Shown: positions 25,304 to 38,097 of the stretch, piece after piece
How positions within the stretch are numbered: position 1 is the first letter of the stretch
Layout of the letters: every line of letters begins with the position of its first letter
DNA from: Phaseolus vulgaris
Lineage: Eukaryota; Streptophyta; Magnoliopsida; Fabales; Fabaceae
Assembly: GCF_000499845.2 (NCBI RefSeq)
Contig: NC_023753.2
Location: 1,302,001 to 1,366,000, forward strand
Reading direction: 5' to 3'
DNA: 64,000 bases
The notes under the pieces: generated by a model
What the model saw: only the letters and a program-made list of their open reading frames with translations
Told to the model about the DNA's origin: nothing
Databases searched by the model: none
Translations under genes and position numbers: made by a program

Positions 25304-25910
25304 CACTACAAGAAAATCATGAAATACAAATTAAATAGTTAATTTTAGACAAAAAATTACAAAAAAATCATGAAATAAAAATCATGATTTATTTGTGGTA
25401 TTTATTTTATAACACTACAAGAAAATCATGAAATAAAAATTAATTTTAGAGACAAAAAATAATTAATTGCGATAGTTACGAAATTAAAAACCATTTTAGA
25501 GACTAAAAATTTTATTGGTTTCTAAATTAGTCTCTATTAACTTTAAATAGTTTCTAAATTGGTATGTAAATTTGTAAAGACATTTTAGAGACTAAAAATT
25601 TTATTGATTTCTAAATTAGTTTCTATTAATGTTAAATAGTTTATGAATTGGTATCTAAGTAGCTACCAAGTTTTTAACTACAAATTGTTTAGATTCTAAA
25701 TTTGGTAGCAAAAATCTTGATAGCTAATTAGTTACCAATTTAGAAACCATTTAATAATAATATAAACTAATTTAGAAACCAATAATTTTTTTAGTTTCTA
25801 AAATGGTCTCTAATTTAGTCACTATAGCAATTAATTACTTTTTGTCTCTAAAATTAATTTTTATTTCATAATTTTCTTGTAGTGTTATAAAATAAATACC
25901 ACAAATAAAA
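25304..25910. mobile_element. CACTACAAG hairpin elements, nested or adjacent pair
   Basis: A first CACTACAAG terminus at 25304 opens a short, mostly lost copy. A full copy runs from CACTACAAG at 25413 to CTTGTAGTG ending at 25884. Its arms mirror each other (attttagagacaaaaaataatta and its complement). Immediately outside both termini lies a perfect 25-bp inverted repeat: tttatttgtggtatttattttataa on the left, and its reverse complement from 25885. The inverted arms therefore extend beyond the conserved family termini. Confidence 0.7.
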
Positions 25911-27480
25911 TATACTAAATACTTAAAAATAATACAAATAATTACTAACACATTAATATTTATTTAATTATTAAATTGAAAGATTACAATTACGAAAAGT
26001 ATAATATGTCCAATGTATTTTCATTTCCCAATTCCACATGTGGAATATTCATCCCCATTGTATATTTCTTTAGAATGTTTGAAGGGAAATATTCCTTTAT
26101 CTCATTAATTATGTTGATTTAAGAAATCACGTTACGTTACGTTACGAAATTTCGTTTTACGTCATGAAAAAATGTGATAGTAATTTGTAGAGAAAGAAAG
26201 TGACATAAGATTATAAAATATTTAATAAATATTTGGGTGAAGACTTTAGATTGACACGTATGCAATACGAATGGTCCCATTTCTACATATTTTTTTTCTT
26301 TTGACCACTTTCTTTGCCAAAGAATTCCTTAGAGAATGGCCACAAATAAATTGTGGTTCCTAGGATGCCAAGGACTTTAAGATGAGTGTCATCACTTTTA
26401 TATTTTTCTTATGTATATTATATTTTTGTTATGTCTTTAACCAAATCAATATTAGATCTCTAATATATGATTAAGTGCTATTAATTTAAATTTTGAAAAC
26501 CATGTAAAATTGAGTTTGGATTGTTTACATAAATTTGTATATTAAACTTTATTTTAAATGATTTTTTCTTTTGCATCAAAGTAAGAGGTAAATATTATAA
26601 AGTAATTAAATGCAAAATAAATAATACTCTAGATATTTTTGTTTTAAAAGAGGAAAATACAATTATTAAAAGTTAGAAAGGTGATATTTATCTTCTCCCG
26701 GTTGAAAAAAAATTATCATTGCATGATCTCTTCTCTCCCTTTTATTTCTCAAATAGTGCTTGAGCTTCGACTCTTAATTGAAAATGCACATGGAAAAGGT
26801 TCTTCGACATTCAAAGTAAAGTATTTGGTAGATAATCACAATAAATATTGTAATAGTATTTTCTTGATTAATGTGACTATTTATAGGATTAAGTCATTTC
26901 ACTTTACTATTAGACCTAGAATAAAATGTATTTCGTGATTAACGTTATATTACCTAATTTTTTATACGATTTTAATATTACTTAATACACTTTTTTTTAA
27001 TACTTTCTTATATCTTATATCGTTCGGTTGGTACTAAATACCAGTGCGTTCTAGGACCATTTCGTCCGTTACAATATAACTCTAATTCTAAACGTTAAGA
27101 GGTATAAAGTATTACTTAAATCAACAATTTCACATCCATTAAAAACTCACATCTATATTTAATAGGTTTTTGGAGAAGTTTGTGTTTGATGTTTTTTTTT
27201 TTATCATTATTTTCCTCTTTTAGTCACACTAGAGAAGTTCATGCATATTACTCCCTATTGGAAAAAACAGTCACGTAGCATAAAGGTGATATATTAAGAA
27301 TAACATAACCATTTTTTATCATAGAAAAAAATTATATAAATGAAATATTTGATATGTTGCGACTCATGTACATAAGAATAGAGAAGAATTACCAATACAT
27401 TTCTTTTTGTGTTTCCTAACCAAAAATCAACATTCCTATGTAATAGAGTTTTCCTTAAATTTTTATAACAAAACATCTCA
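25911..27480. other. Gene-poor DNA; nothing recognised
   Basis: AT-rich sequence with a short gttacgttacgttacg run near 26130. The longest frame (26681-26938) has no recognisable protein character. Confidence 0.5.
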
Positions 27481-27768
27481 TTCTTAGAGTAACATTATTA
27501 TAAATAAGTATTTGGTTAAACAAGCACTACTTAAAATTATTAAATAAAAATTAATTTTATAAACAAAAAATTATTAGTCCTTATAATAATTAAAATATAT
27601 ACTATTTTAGAAACTAAAAAATTATTCTTAGAGTAACATTATTATAAATAAGTATTTGGTTAAACAAGCACTACTTAAAATTATTAAATAAAAATTAATT
27701 TTATAAACAAAAAATTATTAGTCCTTATAATACTTAAAATATATACTATTTTAGAAACTAAAAAATTA
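27481..27768. repeat. 144-bp direct tandem duplication
   Basis: Two head-to-tail units starting ttcttagagtaacattatt at 27481 and 27625 differ at about one position (ataatt versus atactt), so the duplication is recent. Each includes the left part of a hairpin element of the CACTAC family. Confidence 0.9.
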
Positions 27769-28050
27769 TTGGTATTTAAAGTAGTTTATAAATTTATGAA
27801 ATAGTTTTTAAATTGGTATTTAATAAACTAATTAGCTACCAATGTTTTAGCCACCAATTTTAAAATTTAAAGTAGTTGGTAGCTAAAACCTTGGTAACTA
27901 ATTAGATTAATTTAAAAATTATTTTCTAATTTTATAAACTACTTTAGATATCAATAATTTTTTTTTAGTGTCTAAAGTATATCTAATTTAATTAATAAAG
28001 TGACTAATTAATTTTGATGTAAAACTAGTTTCTATTTAGTGATTTTATGA
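27523..28050. mobile_element. CACTAC-family hairpin element with duplicated left arm
   Basis: From cactacttaaaattatt to gtttctatttagtgattttatgaagtg. Arms share ttagctaccaa, aattggta and aaattattttc mirrored across the centre. Ends are more diverged than in the copy at 25413. The 144-bp duplication enlarges its left arm. Confidence 0.5.
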
Positions 28051-28845
28051 AGTGATAAAGAAAAGTTTTGTTGAACAAATCTATGATATTGCATATTATA
28101 GATAACTAGGTTATGTGATTGAGAACTTCCTCTTGTTTATTTGTTTACAGTAAGAGACTTTGTTGCTTGTAAAAAACAGGTGATTGGTGGTTTGATTGTA
28201 GTGACCAAACATAACATACATCTTATATGTCCCTAACAAAGAACTTAAAAAAAAGTTATAAAAAACAAAGTAATAATTAACATAAGAAAAGATTATTCTT
28301 GTGCATACATTTGGAATGAGATCTGCTCTATATATTATGCAGGCCAATGAGAGAAAATGCCATTGCCCAACTACAAATTGCTGCAATAAATAAGTTTTTA
28401 ATAATTGAGTCAATAATTAGGTCACACATGTCCATATATAGCATCATAGTTTGATCAAGGTCAAAAGGTCAAGGGACTCAAATTTTTAAAAAAATGTTCT
28501 GAATATGATAGTTTTAACCATGCTATATACAATGAAGATGGGAAACACAAAAATGGTATCATGTGTAGAACAATGAAACTACTTGGTCATGCAAATTAAA
28601 TGTTTTTGTTGCAAATTTCTTTAAAATCAACTCATCTTAAATATTAGAAGTAGAATGAAGTTATCCATTGTAATGGGTGGGTGGCATATTAATGTTCAAT
28701 GACTTTTTTTATATGAAAGGACACAAATAGAAAGATGAAAGTGATGCTTTAACTATATATAAGGAACTTATGTTGAGTGAACAAGTTTATAAGTTGATGA
28801 TTTTTCAACTTAAAATTAAAATAGAGATTAAAATCTTTCGATAGT

Positions 28846-29286
28846 AAAAATTTTACTTCATAAATAAATAAATATATATATAAACTAATATTTAGAGATC
28901 AATAATAATTAAATTAGAGACCATTTTAGAAATTAAAAAAAGAATTGGTTTCTAAATTATTTTATATTATTGTGAAATAGTTTCTAAATTTGTATCTAAT
29001 TAGTTACCAAGGTTTTAATTACCAAGTCGGATAGCATTTATTGTCGCGTTGATCCGACCTACATTAACATATTCCAAATTTGGTAGCAAAAATCTTAGTT
29101 GTTAATTAGATATCAATTTAAAAACCATTTAACAATAATAGAAACTAATTTAGAAACCAAAAATTTATTTAGTCCCTAAAATGGTCTCCAATTTAGTTAG
29201 TATATCAACTAATTATTTTTTGTCTCTAAAATTAGTTTATATTTCATAATTTTCTTTTCTTGTAGTATATATATATATAATTAGAG
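28846..29286. mobile_element. CACTAC-family hairpin element with possible 10-bp direct repeats
   Basis: Mirrored arms (gaaattaaaaaaagaattggtttctaaatt on the left, aagaaaccaattt-type on the right) and a right terminus tttcttgtagtat mark the family. The unit is flanked by tttcgatagt at 28836-28845 and again at 29287-29296, which could be a target-site duplication of about 10 bp. A non-family GC-richer insert lies at 29030-29065. Confidence 0.5.
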
Positions 29287-29296
29287 TTTCGATAGT

Positions 29297-31019
29297 TGAA
29301 TTAAACTTAAAATAAAGGTGAACATGGTAGTTATATAATTTTATTACTTTTTTTTTCTAAATTCAATATCATAACTATTGTTAATCTTCATTCCCTTTTT
29401 TTCTTCATAATAAAAAGTTATTATAGTTTACACTGTATTTATAATGCACATGCGATTGTCAATACTATATATGAAAATTATTTTTTAAGGGATGTGAAGA
29501 ATCTAAAAAAAAGTAAGTTGTCTCTTCCTAACAAAATTTGTCTTTATACACCGTAAGAATTTGAACCTTCAACTACTTTGATTAAAAAAATCGAGTTTTT
29601 TTTTATACAATTAAAAAAAAACTTTAAAGTTTAAATTTGGAGTTAAGTTTAAAACTAACGAAATACATTTAAAAATAATGAGTTTAATGAATTATTTAGA
29701 TTTCAATTTTACACATACTTCTAAATCCTAAATCTTAAATTAAATAATTTCAATCACAAAAAAGTAAGGACTATGAGTATGTTTAAATATTTTTTTTAAT
29801 TGAATTTTTAATGAGATATATGCTTACATTATTATTAAGATTAGGATGTAAAATTTAAGTTTAATTTAATTTTAAGTTTAATTTTATAAATTTATTTATA
29901 AAATGAAATTTATATTTACTATATATTATAAAATATATTAATCTTTATTTGATATAGAATTTTTAATAATTATAAAAAGAACAGCTTATGAAAATTCTAA
30001 ATATAATATTTTGGAGGATATACCGCCACAACAGGAGGGAATTGGAAGCAATTTTTCGAAACTCAAATTCTTAATTAATAAGAAGGATGAAGAAACGTAC
30101 CAAAATTCACAATTTAGGCTAAAAAAAAGTCATAAATTGGGTCCACCAAAGTGGGAGGGAAAGGAAAAAAATAGTAACTTCATGTTGTTAACAACCTAAT
30201 TCTCGAACTTTTTCCTACTCTTTAATATTATATATTTTCTTACTTTTGTATCAATATAATTCTTTCATTTTAACTATAATTTAGCTTCTTTTTATGTGGT
30301 TTTATAAATAATTAACTTTTTTATTTTATTTTTTATCTTATTTGGGTTTTCGATTATTGAATTAACTGATTTGATTTCTTCTTAAGTTTCTCGGCTACTA
30401 ATACAGACTCACTTTCAGTTGGGTTTGTATATCTACAACAAACTTCGATGATAAAATTAAAATCAGATAAAAATAATCTATTTATCTATTAAATAAATCA
30501 TTTATTTACAGTGTTATTTTTATTTCGGTTACTAAATTTACTAAATATATTTTTAAAATTTTAACCTAATTATTGGACTTTGATAGTCTTTCATCGAAAA
30601 AAAATATATATATATATATATTTATATATATAACTTTGAAATGAAATATTATGTGTGGCAATTAATCAAATGTATGAGTAAGTAGGAGGTGGTGGAAGGA
30701 GGCATGTGAGTGAGTTTGGGGGTTGTTGGCAGCATCACATCCAACAGCAAAAGCTGGTGAACAAGTTTCTTCATTATTTTTTATATTTTTATAAAGAATT
30801 TTATTGAAAGCGATCAATTCTATTTTAATTAAATATTTTCAAATTAATAAACAAAATAGTGTTAGGTTAGGTTACTTCTGTAATAATGTCTCACTTATCT
30901 ACTTAATTAAGTGACACCTTTCTTAAAAAACATCACATGCTCCATTAATATTATTTTAAAACTATATTTATTGTTGAATAGTTAAACAAAATATTACATA
31001 ATATAAAAAAAAGTAGTTT
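29297..31019. other. Gene-poor DNA; nothing recognised
   Basis: AT-rich, with an AT run at 30602-30622. No coding region or RNA gene was recognised. Confidence 0.5.
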
Positions 31020-31440
31020 AGTAAATGAGGCTCGGACACTTCTCCAAAATGGGTGTATCCGTGTCATACATCGGTATCGACACTCGTAAGACACTCATCA
31101 GTAAAGTGTTCAATTTCAAAAATATTTGTTTGATTTTTGAAAATTTTAACACGGTTTTAACATAATTTTAAAAGGTATAAATACAATAATTTTATAAAAA
31201 ATAAAATTTATTGTATAAATTTTTATTATGATTAAAAATAAGAAACAAATTTTTTTGAACCACTGATAAAAAATATCTTTCTACTTCCAAAAGAATCTGA
31301 AACATACTTTTAAACATAAATATTTATTTTCAATTTATATAATTCAAAATTATATAATATATAGATCCGTATCATCGTTTTCTACATTTTAAAATTATAC
31401 GTATCAGTTCGTATATGTGCTAGTTTAGTATTAAATAATA
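31020..31440 (-). repeat. Dispersed GACAC/GATAC repeat, copy 3
   Basis: Inverted relative to copies 1 and 2: it starts ggctcggacacttctcc and gtatccgtgtcatac, passes attttaacacggttttaacataattttaaa, and ends with atataatatatagatccgtatc. It lies upstream of the PEARLI4 gene. Confidence 0.6.
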
Positions 31441-31889
31441 TATAATTATTTTAATTAAATTAAATTAATAGTCTCAAATGTTCAATTTCCACGGTCGCTG
31501 ATGACGGCAGCAGAACCTGACTTAGGAAGTTGTCTTCTCAAGAGGGCCCACGTAGTTCCTCGGAAACAACAATAAAAGTAATTACATTTTTTATTTTTTT
31601 ATTTTTTATTTAATTAGTATTATAAAAGTTGAAAAAATGGAGATAATAGGAAATGATAAAAAATAAAATTTAATTGTTATTATGTATGAATAAAAAGCAG
31701 TGTACACTTGTAATAATTAATTTATAAAGAAGATCTGTGATGAAAGAGAAGTAAACATTTTCACACGTACAAAGCGGCACGGCACGTGAGTTTCTAGATG
31801 TTTGACAAAATTTCAAACACTTGTGTTTCTTCTCTGTCATGTCAGCGTTCAAATCGAAACTGGTTTCGCATTTGCATGCTTCTCTCCAC

Positions 31890-32427
31890 ATTTTTATTCT
31901 CCTTTTTCTTTTTTATTTTCTTCAAAGAAGACTTTCAAAAAGCTTCTCTAATTCTAATGCCAACGCTTCTTCCACCAAACAACACACAAAAAACTGATCT
32001 TTCTCACTGTTCTTCATTTCGGATTCGGGTAAGGTTGCTTGCACCTACTCCTTAAACTTTCCAACAACGCTGTCTCTGTCTCTGTCTTTCGTTTCTACCT
32101 GTCTCTGCCTTTTCAATCCTTATCTATTCTTCGGTTTTCCTCTGTTCCTTCTCTCTGTTTCTTTTTTCTCTTTCATGGGTGTCTCCTTCTGCTGTACGTG
32201 CAATACAACCTTTAAAAACATACATGGGTGTTGTTCTGATTTTTTTTTATGAGATCTTTTAGATATGTTGTTTGTGTTCTGCTGAGGATTTGGTTTTCCC
32301 TATTGATTAGGATTTTAATTCGACATATTTGCATGAGGTGTGGTTAATTGAGTTTTGATTGGTGGATGGAACAGTCACAGTGCGATCGGTTGATACGAAA
32401 GGTGAGGCAGAGGAGACTCGGAAGGAG
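31890..32427 (+). promoter_or_regulatory. Probable 5' leader exon and intron of the PEARLI4 gene
   Basis: A CT-rich leader (31890-32030) ends near ggattcgg/gtaaggttgc, a strong donor at 32029. A T-rich stretch then leads to the acceptor ggaacag at 32370, before the exon with the start codon. The layout is that of a plant leader intron. The transcription start is not determined. Confidence 0.45.
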
Positions 32428-35302
32428 ATGGCTCAGAACAGAAGAGTTATACAAGATTGTGTTTATGCTCCTAATCCCTACCATGAATGCACCGAGGCTT
32501 GCTTGCAAAGGATCAAGGAAACTAAGCCTGGCAAGTCAACTAAGAATAAAAAGAGTTCTGGTCAGTTTTTTATTCTCCTGTTTCCTCAACTTTTCTCATC
32601 AACTGCTGTGTTTTGGGCTTCAATCTGATCTTTTTTCAAATAGATATAACTTGCACAAGTTTTGGAATTTGGCTTGTGGCATTCTTTTTAACAATTTTAA
32701 AAAAAAAAATCACTTCTCTTGTCTCATCCAGTGAACTGTTTTGTTTGGATGATGTCCCCTTTACTCTCACCTATAAAAAAAGGATCCTGATTCTGGTCAA
32801 GGTTTTAAATTGTAGTCTCCATCATGTTTTTTCACCTCATTTCGCCTCTATGGTGATGAAGGGTGAAGAAAAGGAGAAGAAAGAATGAGATTTATCTTGA
32901 TTTTGGCATAGTATCCTTGATCATATCGTGGAGCACACATCCTTGATCATAGTATCCTTGTTCCTTGCATTCTGTTTCCCGTTCATTGATACATTCAACA
33001 ACTCAAAACCGTCTGATACTCATGTTTTATTTCAACAAATCTGCATTCAAATTTTAAATCCTTAATAATGCAAGGAATGGTTGAAAAATTGAGTGATTTG
33101 AATCCTACTAACTGCTTACTGCTATATGTTCCTGTTCTGTATGCCTGTTTTTCTTGCTCCCTTTATGGGCATTTGTGATTGTTTGCTGAGGCTGTTTTGA
33201 CTTGTTTATATGCATCAACTTTGTTTGAAACCTTATACTGAGTGTGCAAAAAATCAATAGCTTTAAAAATTTAACTTAAGTACATTGATAGTGTAAAAGT
33301 TGTTTATATTTGTAGAACACTTCAATTTAAGCAGTATATATTTGAGAGTGCCCAGTTGCCAATGTCTTCCTTTTTTTTTCCGTAGATTATCGCAGAAGTG
33401 TTACAGATGGTGAACTTGGCAAAAAGGTGAATGAAGGAAAACGCAGACCCTCCTCAGGTTGCTCTAAAGCATCTAATCCGTACCATGTCTGTGATGATTA
33501 CTGCCAAAAAAGAATGTCTGGGGCAGATCCAGGTTTTCCTCCATTTCTTATCTGCCATTTAAGGATTTCTGTAACATAAATTTTGGTGAAAATTTTCTCA
33601 TTTTAATCTGTTAAGTAGCTTGTAAATTGTGTCTTGTGTTGAATTTCTGTGCTCAGATAATTTTAAAGCAGGATTTGTCCATTTATCTTATTTAAACCCT
33701 AAATCCTAAACTCTAAAAAATTGTATCTTACATACACTCCATATGAAAAGAGTTGCAATTTCACTTTTTACAATTTAAATATTACACAGTCCATTGTATG
33801 AACCTGCACTATATGTGTAATTGGTGTGTGTGTCTAGTTCAGAAATATATAGTTAATGCCATTCATGCTATAAGGATAATATAGACATTGATTACATATT
33901 ATAATATGAAATGGACCACTCGCTTCAGTCCACCATCATATTATTTATATATGATTCAACTTTGAATGGTTGTTAAGAAAATCACTAGCTTCCTTGCAAT
34001 GTTTGCCTGCTGAATTTGTTTGACTAGTCAAAGGTTGTTAAACAGATCATGGTGTACCTTTGGTCTTCCACTTTCAATATGTTTCTTACTGCTATTCCGA
34101 GTTCTCTTAAATCGCAGGTACCATGTCATTAAACTTCGACACGAGAAAGAAGGTTGGTTATAATAAGCCAGAACTCCCAGTTCTTGACAGTGTTCCACCC
34201 TCAAAAATTGGTGCTATTTATCTATCTGATGCTTCATCACCATTATCAAGTTATTCTGAACAGACAAAGGGGGAGCCAAAAAGCAGCGAGCTAATACCGG
34301 TTTCTGGAGAAATACATGTCATGGTAGTGGCCTCTCTTTTCTCCTTTTTGGTCAAACCTCACATCTCTTCAGTCAAAATTTCTCTCTATTTTATGGCCTA
34401 ATACAACAAGCAAACCAAATAAGCATATAGTTGACTTGTCTCTTGTCCTTGTTTCTTTGAAAGCCTACCAACAACAAGGTCCAATCAAAGCAGAATGGGG
34501 ACAAAAATGCTTCACCAAAAGTTGTTCCAATCACCTCTGTTGATGACATGGGAGGTATTAGATGATAAAAATGATCTCATAATATTTTAGTTTTTCAGTT
34601 GTAATTACCTTACATCAGTTTTAACTGTTTTATCATCTAATAGGAGCATTTACTAAATCAGAAGGTGGGTCCATGAAATTTTGCTTCTCTGGGAATGAAG
34701 ACAGTGATGGCGAGGAGACCGAGTCCGTGGTTTCGGAGGCACGTGTACCGGTCGGAAAATACCATGTGAAAGAAAGCTTTGCTCCCATTCTGAGATCCAT
34801 CTTTGAAAAGTATGGAGATATTGGAGCAAGCTGCCACTTGGAATCAGTTGTGATGCGATCATATTATGTGGAGTGTGTGTGCTTTGTGGTCCAAGAGCTG
34901 CAATCTACTCCAATGATTGAGTTGACAAAGTCTAAAATCAAGGAACTGTTGGCCATTATTAAGGATGTGGAATCTGCGCAGCTTCGTGTGGCGTGGTTGC
35001 GCAGCATAGTTGATGAAATTGGTGAAAGCATTGAACTCATGGATGAACACCACATAGCAGAAATGGCAAAGGCTAACTCTGACCGTGAAGTGGAAACACT
35101 GAACAAAGAGCTAGAATCAAACTTGGAAAGTTTGGCTCAGAAAGAACAAGAGGTAACTGATATCAGAACAAAAATTGAAGAGATCAGAAAGCGATTGGGC
35201 GAGCTTGAGCTCAAGTCTTCTCATTTGGACAAGAACATCTTGTTACTCAAATCCAAGGTTGATAATTTAGATAGCAAATCCTTGCTAGATGAACTAGTGT
35301 AA
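32428..35302 (+). CDS. PEARLI4-domain protein with two N-terminal CX9CX3C motifs
   Basis: Five coding exons: 32428-32560, 33386-33532, 34118-34323, 34464-34554 and 34644-35302, about 411 residues. The C-terminal half matches the plant PEARLI4 (so-called phospholipase-like) family: a start at VGKYHVKESFAPILRSIF near residue 229, then WLRSIVDEIGE, then a long coiled coil at about 335-407. No lipase catalytic site is visible, so the 'phospholipase-like' name says little about function. The N-terminus carries two copies of a Cys/His motif: Cys11, His19, Cys21, Cys25 and Cys70, His78, Cys80, Cys84, both with NPYH. Each sits on its own exon and both exons end in phase 1. The neighbouring SYF2 gene carries the same motif. 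The start follows the first ATG of the exon; an upstream in-frame start in the leader is possible. Confidence 0.75.
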
Positions 35303-35782
35303 CCAAACCGTTTACCCAAATTTCTCTTTCAATTTCCTCCACAGAGTTATGATGATATTGCTTAAATTGTAGAATATGAAACTGAATAAACCCATGAAGT
35401 AAGTATATGTTTAAACTAGGCAAGGTTTGATATGATCACATATTGCACTCACAAGTGCACATTTTTAAGCTGTACTTCCATTTATTTTTACTTTATCTAA
35501 ATATCCCAAAATCATTACCTCCTCTATCAATTCTGGGCGTGTGCGTGTGTGCGTGACTATATATTATGGATAATCCAATAATATCAAAATAATTCTTAAA
35601 GTAGATTTTAATTTAACTTAATTTTACAATTATAAAATTAAGTTTATATTCACATATATACTACTAAATTTTATATATTATAAAATATTATTACTAAATT
35701 TTATATATTATAAAATATTCTAATGTGGGATTTCTAAAAATAACTCTAAGTTACATTTTTGTTGATGATCTTGTATATGAAA

Positions 35783-35786
<4 letters not shown>

Positions 35787-35822
<36 letters not shown>

Positions 35823-36045
35823 TATTTTTTATTTTTTTATTTTTTTTTTTAATTTTTTTATTATTATTTTTTTTTAATTTTTTTAATTTTTATTATTTTA
35901 TTTTTTTTTGGTCTATTTTTCATACTAACTTTTTATGTTTGGTTGGTGAGAATGAGGAAAGGGTTTTCTTTTTTTTTTTTTTTCCATTTTTCATACTAAA
36001 CTTTTATGTTTGGTTGGTGAGAATGAGAAAAGGGCTTTTGCTTTT
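35787..36045. repeat. (AT)n, poly-T and duplicated 50-bp unit after the PEARLI4 gene
   Basis: An AT microsatellite (35787-35819) runs into a T-rich stretch (35820-35910). Two direct copies of a unit, catacta..ttttatgtttggttggtgagaatgag.aaaggg, follow at about 35914-35966 and 35985-36035, separated by a T-run. Confidence 0.8.
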
Positions 36046-37740
36046 CTTCTTTTTCTTTTAGACTATGTTTAAAAGTCTTCTGAAATTGGAAAGCTGAAGG
36101 GTATTTTCTATTTTCACTGTTTTTCTGTAGCACTTTTGTTTTGTTTTTTCTGTGTTTTTTTATATATATAATATAAACTTTTAAAAGAATTCTGAAAGAT
36201 TCTTTTGAGGAATTTCAGACTAGATTTCCCTACACTTTTCAATCAATTTCTGAAAAGTATTTTAGGAATTTGTAGATGTTATGAATATATACAAATTTGT
36301 TTACCACTAGCATTCAATGGAAGAGTCATTATTAGAGGTGTTAATTTTTCCTTTCTAAATATCATTTTACCACTTTATTTATAAAAGACTACGGGAACAC
36401 AGGCACGTGAGTGTCTGTATATCCGCATTTTTTATTTTTATATAATTATATTTAATAGAAAAATTAAATAAATAATATTATTATTCACACATTACATTTA
36501 TATTATTAGTAAAAGTGAAAAAAAAATACAAAACAATTATTAGTGTATAGTAAAGTAATGCTCTTATACCTTCGTAGCAAAGGTCATTTACCTTTTCCAC
36601 TTTCTCCTTCACCATTACTTGAATGAAGTTCCCTTGAATCAAAAGTTTGGTCTTCTCACATTTCCCAAAGTGATTACAAAATAATAATATCAAAATATGT
36701 AAGAACACACAATTCTCAAATTATTATTCACACATTACACTTATATTTATTAAAATTTTTGAAGTGTTTGAAAAAGACTTTAAAGTTTGAAAATTTGAAA
36801 TTTTTTAAAAATTTAAAATTTAAAATTTTAAAATTTTAAAAAAATAAGAAATGATGCAATGTACATAATAATGAAATAAAATAAATATTGATATAAGGAT
36901 AAAATAGGAAAAAAATTGAGGAAAGTTAGAGAGTCCCCTTTATACATAGGCATAGATATATAAAGAAATTTTTCTCTTTAAATGTTTTCAAGTATATGTA
37001 ATTTTTTTCTAATAATTTTTTTTCTAATTTAATCTTATATCAATATTTTATTTTGGTTATTTTTTTTAGTTAATAGAGTAGTTATTAGTTTTTTAAGATT
37101 TTAATAAAATATCTATAAAAAATAATTGATAGAGTAGTTACATAAATTTATTTTTGAATTCAAATAAATTAATTGATAGGGTAGGTACAGAACAATTTTT
37201 TTGAATTTAAACAAAATAATTAAAAAAACAGTTAAGAATTATAAACATTTTTTAAAATTTAAATAAAATAATTAAGACTAATTGATAGAGGAGTCGAGAG
37301 ATAAAACAATTTTAAATTTTAAATTTTAGTATAGATGAAAAAAAAATTAGCGTAAATGAAAAATATCTTTTGAAAATATTTTGCAAATATTTAGTTTTAA
37401 ATTTAAACTCTTTGAGATATAAAATTTAAATTTTTCACAAAATAACAAATAAAATAAAATATAAAGATAAAGATAAAATTTAAATAAAATAAGATGGTAG
37501 TTAAGAGGAATTTCTTTTGATTTATATTTTTTAAATTTAAATTTGAAAAATATAAATAAAGATAAAAGAAATAGTTTTAGACAGTAGAATAATTTTACTG
37601 GTTAAAAAGCAACTTGAGGTGATTTTTAGGAGAATCAAATCAAGAATAATAGCCAAATAATCGAAATAAAATCAGGAATAATAGCAAAATCTATCCACAA
37701 TACTATTTTTTTTTTTTTATTCCCTAGAACATTGCATTAG
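36046..37740. other. Intergenic AT-rich DNA; nothing recognised
   Basis: Includes low-complexity aaatttaaaattt blocks (36775-36845). No gene recognised. Confidence 0.5.
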
Positions 37741-37750
37741 AGAATAACAC

Positions 37751-37759
37751 AAACCCTAA
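37751..37759. promoter_or_regulatory. Telo-box AAACCCTAA upstream of SYF2
   Basis: An exact AAACCCTAA about 340 bases before the SYF2 start. This element is frequent near the transcription start of plant translation and RNA-processing genes, which fits a splicing factor. A (TTC)n run (37866-37889) follows and probably lies in the 5' leader. Confidence 0.45.
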
Positions 37760-38097
37760 TCCCAAACACTTTTTAAGAAAAAGAAAAACAGATAAATTAC
37801 CAATCTTTTGGGTGCGGGATTGAATTGCCACAGATAAAATCCTCAAATCCGAATCCCATTCCCAACTCTTCTTCTTCTTCTTCTTCTGTAGTTGAGGTTC
37901 GTATCTCTCTTCCCTTAGGTTTAATGTTTTTCTACGAAGTGCGAATTCAACATTAAGCAACAACAGATTCTTCTATTTCGATTTTCACCAGTAATCTATG
38001 TTCTTTCAATTCCAATTTCTGTTTGCGCTACTTGTTGCTTTCAATTTTTGACATAAGAGGTTTCATAAGGGTTTTGACACGAACGTGTTTGCTTGCT

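Noticed and set aside
32613..32888. A 91-codon frame after the first PEARLI4 coding exon
   Set aside because: It starts inside intron 1 and has no similarity to anything recognised.
35759..36061. A 100-residue hydrophobic frame after the PEARLI4 gene
   Set aside because: It is translated microsatellite, poly-T and a tandem repeat, giving Ile/Phe/Leu runs.
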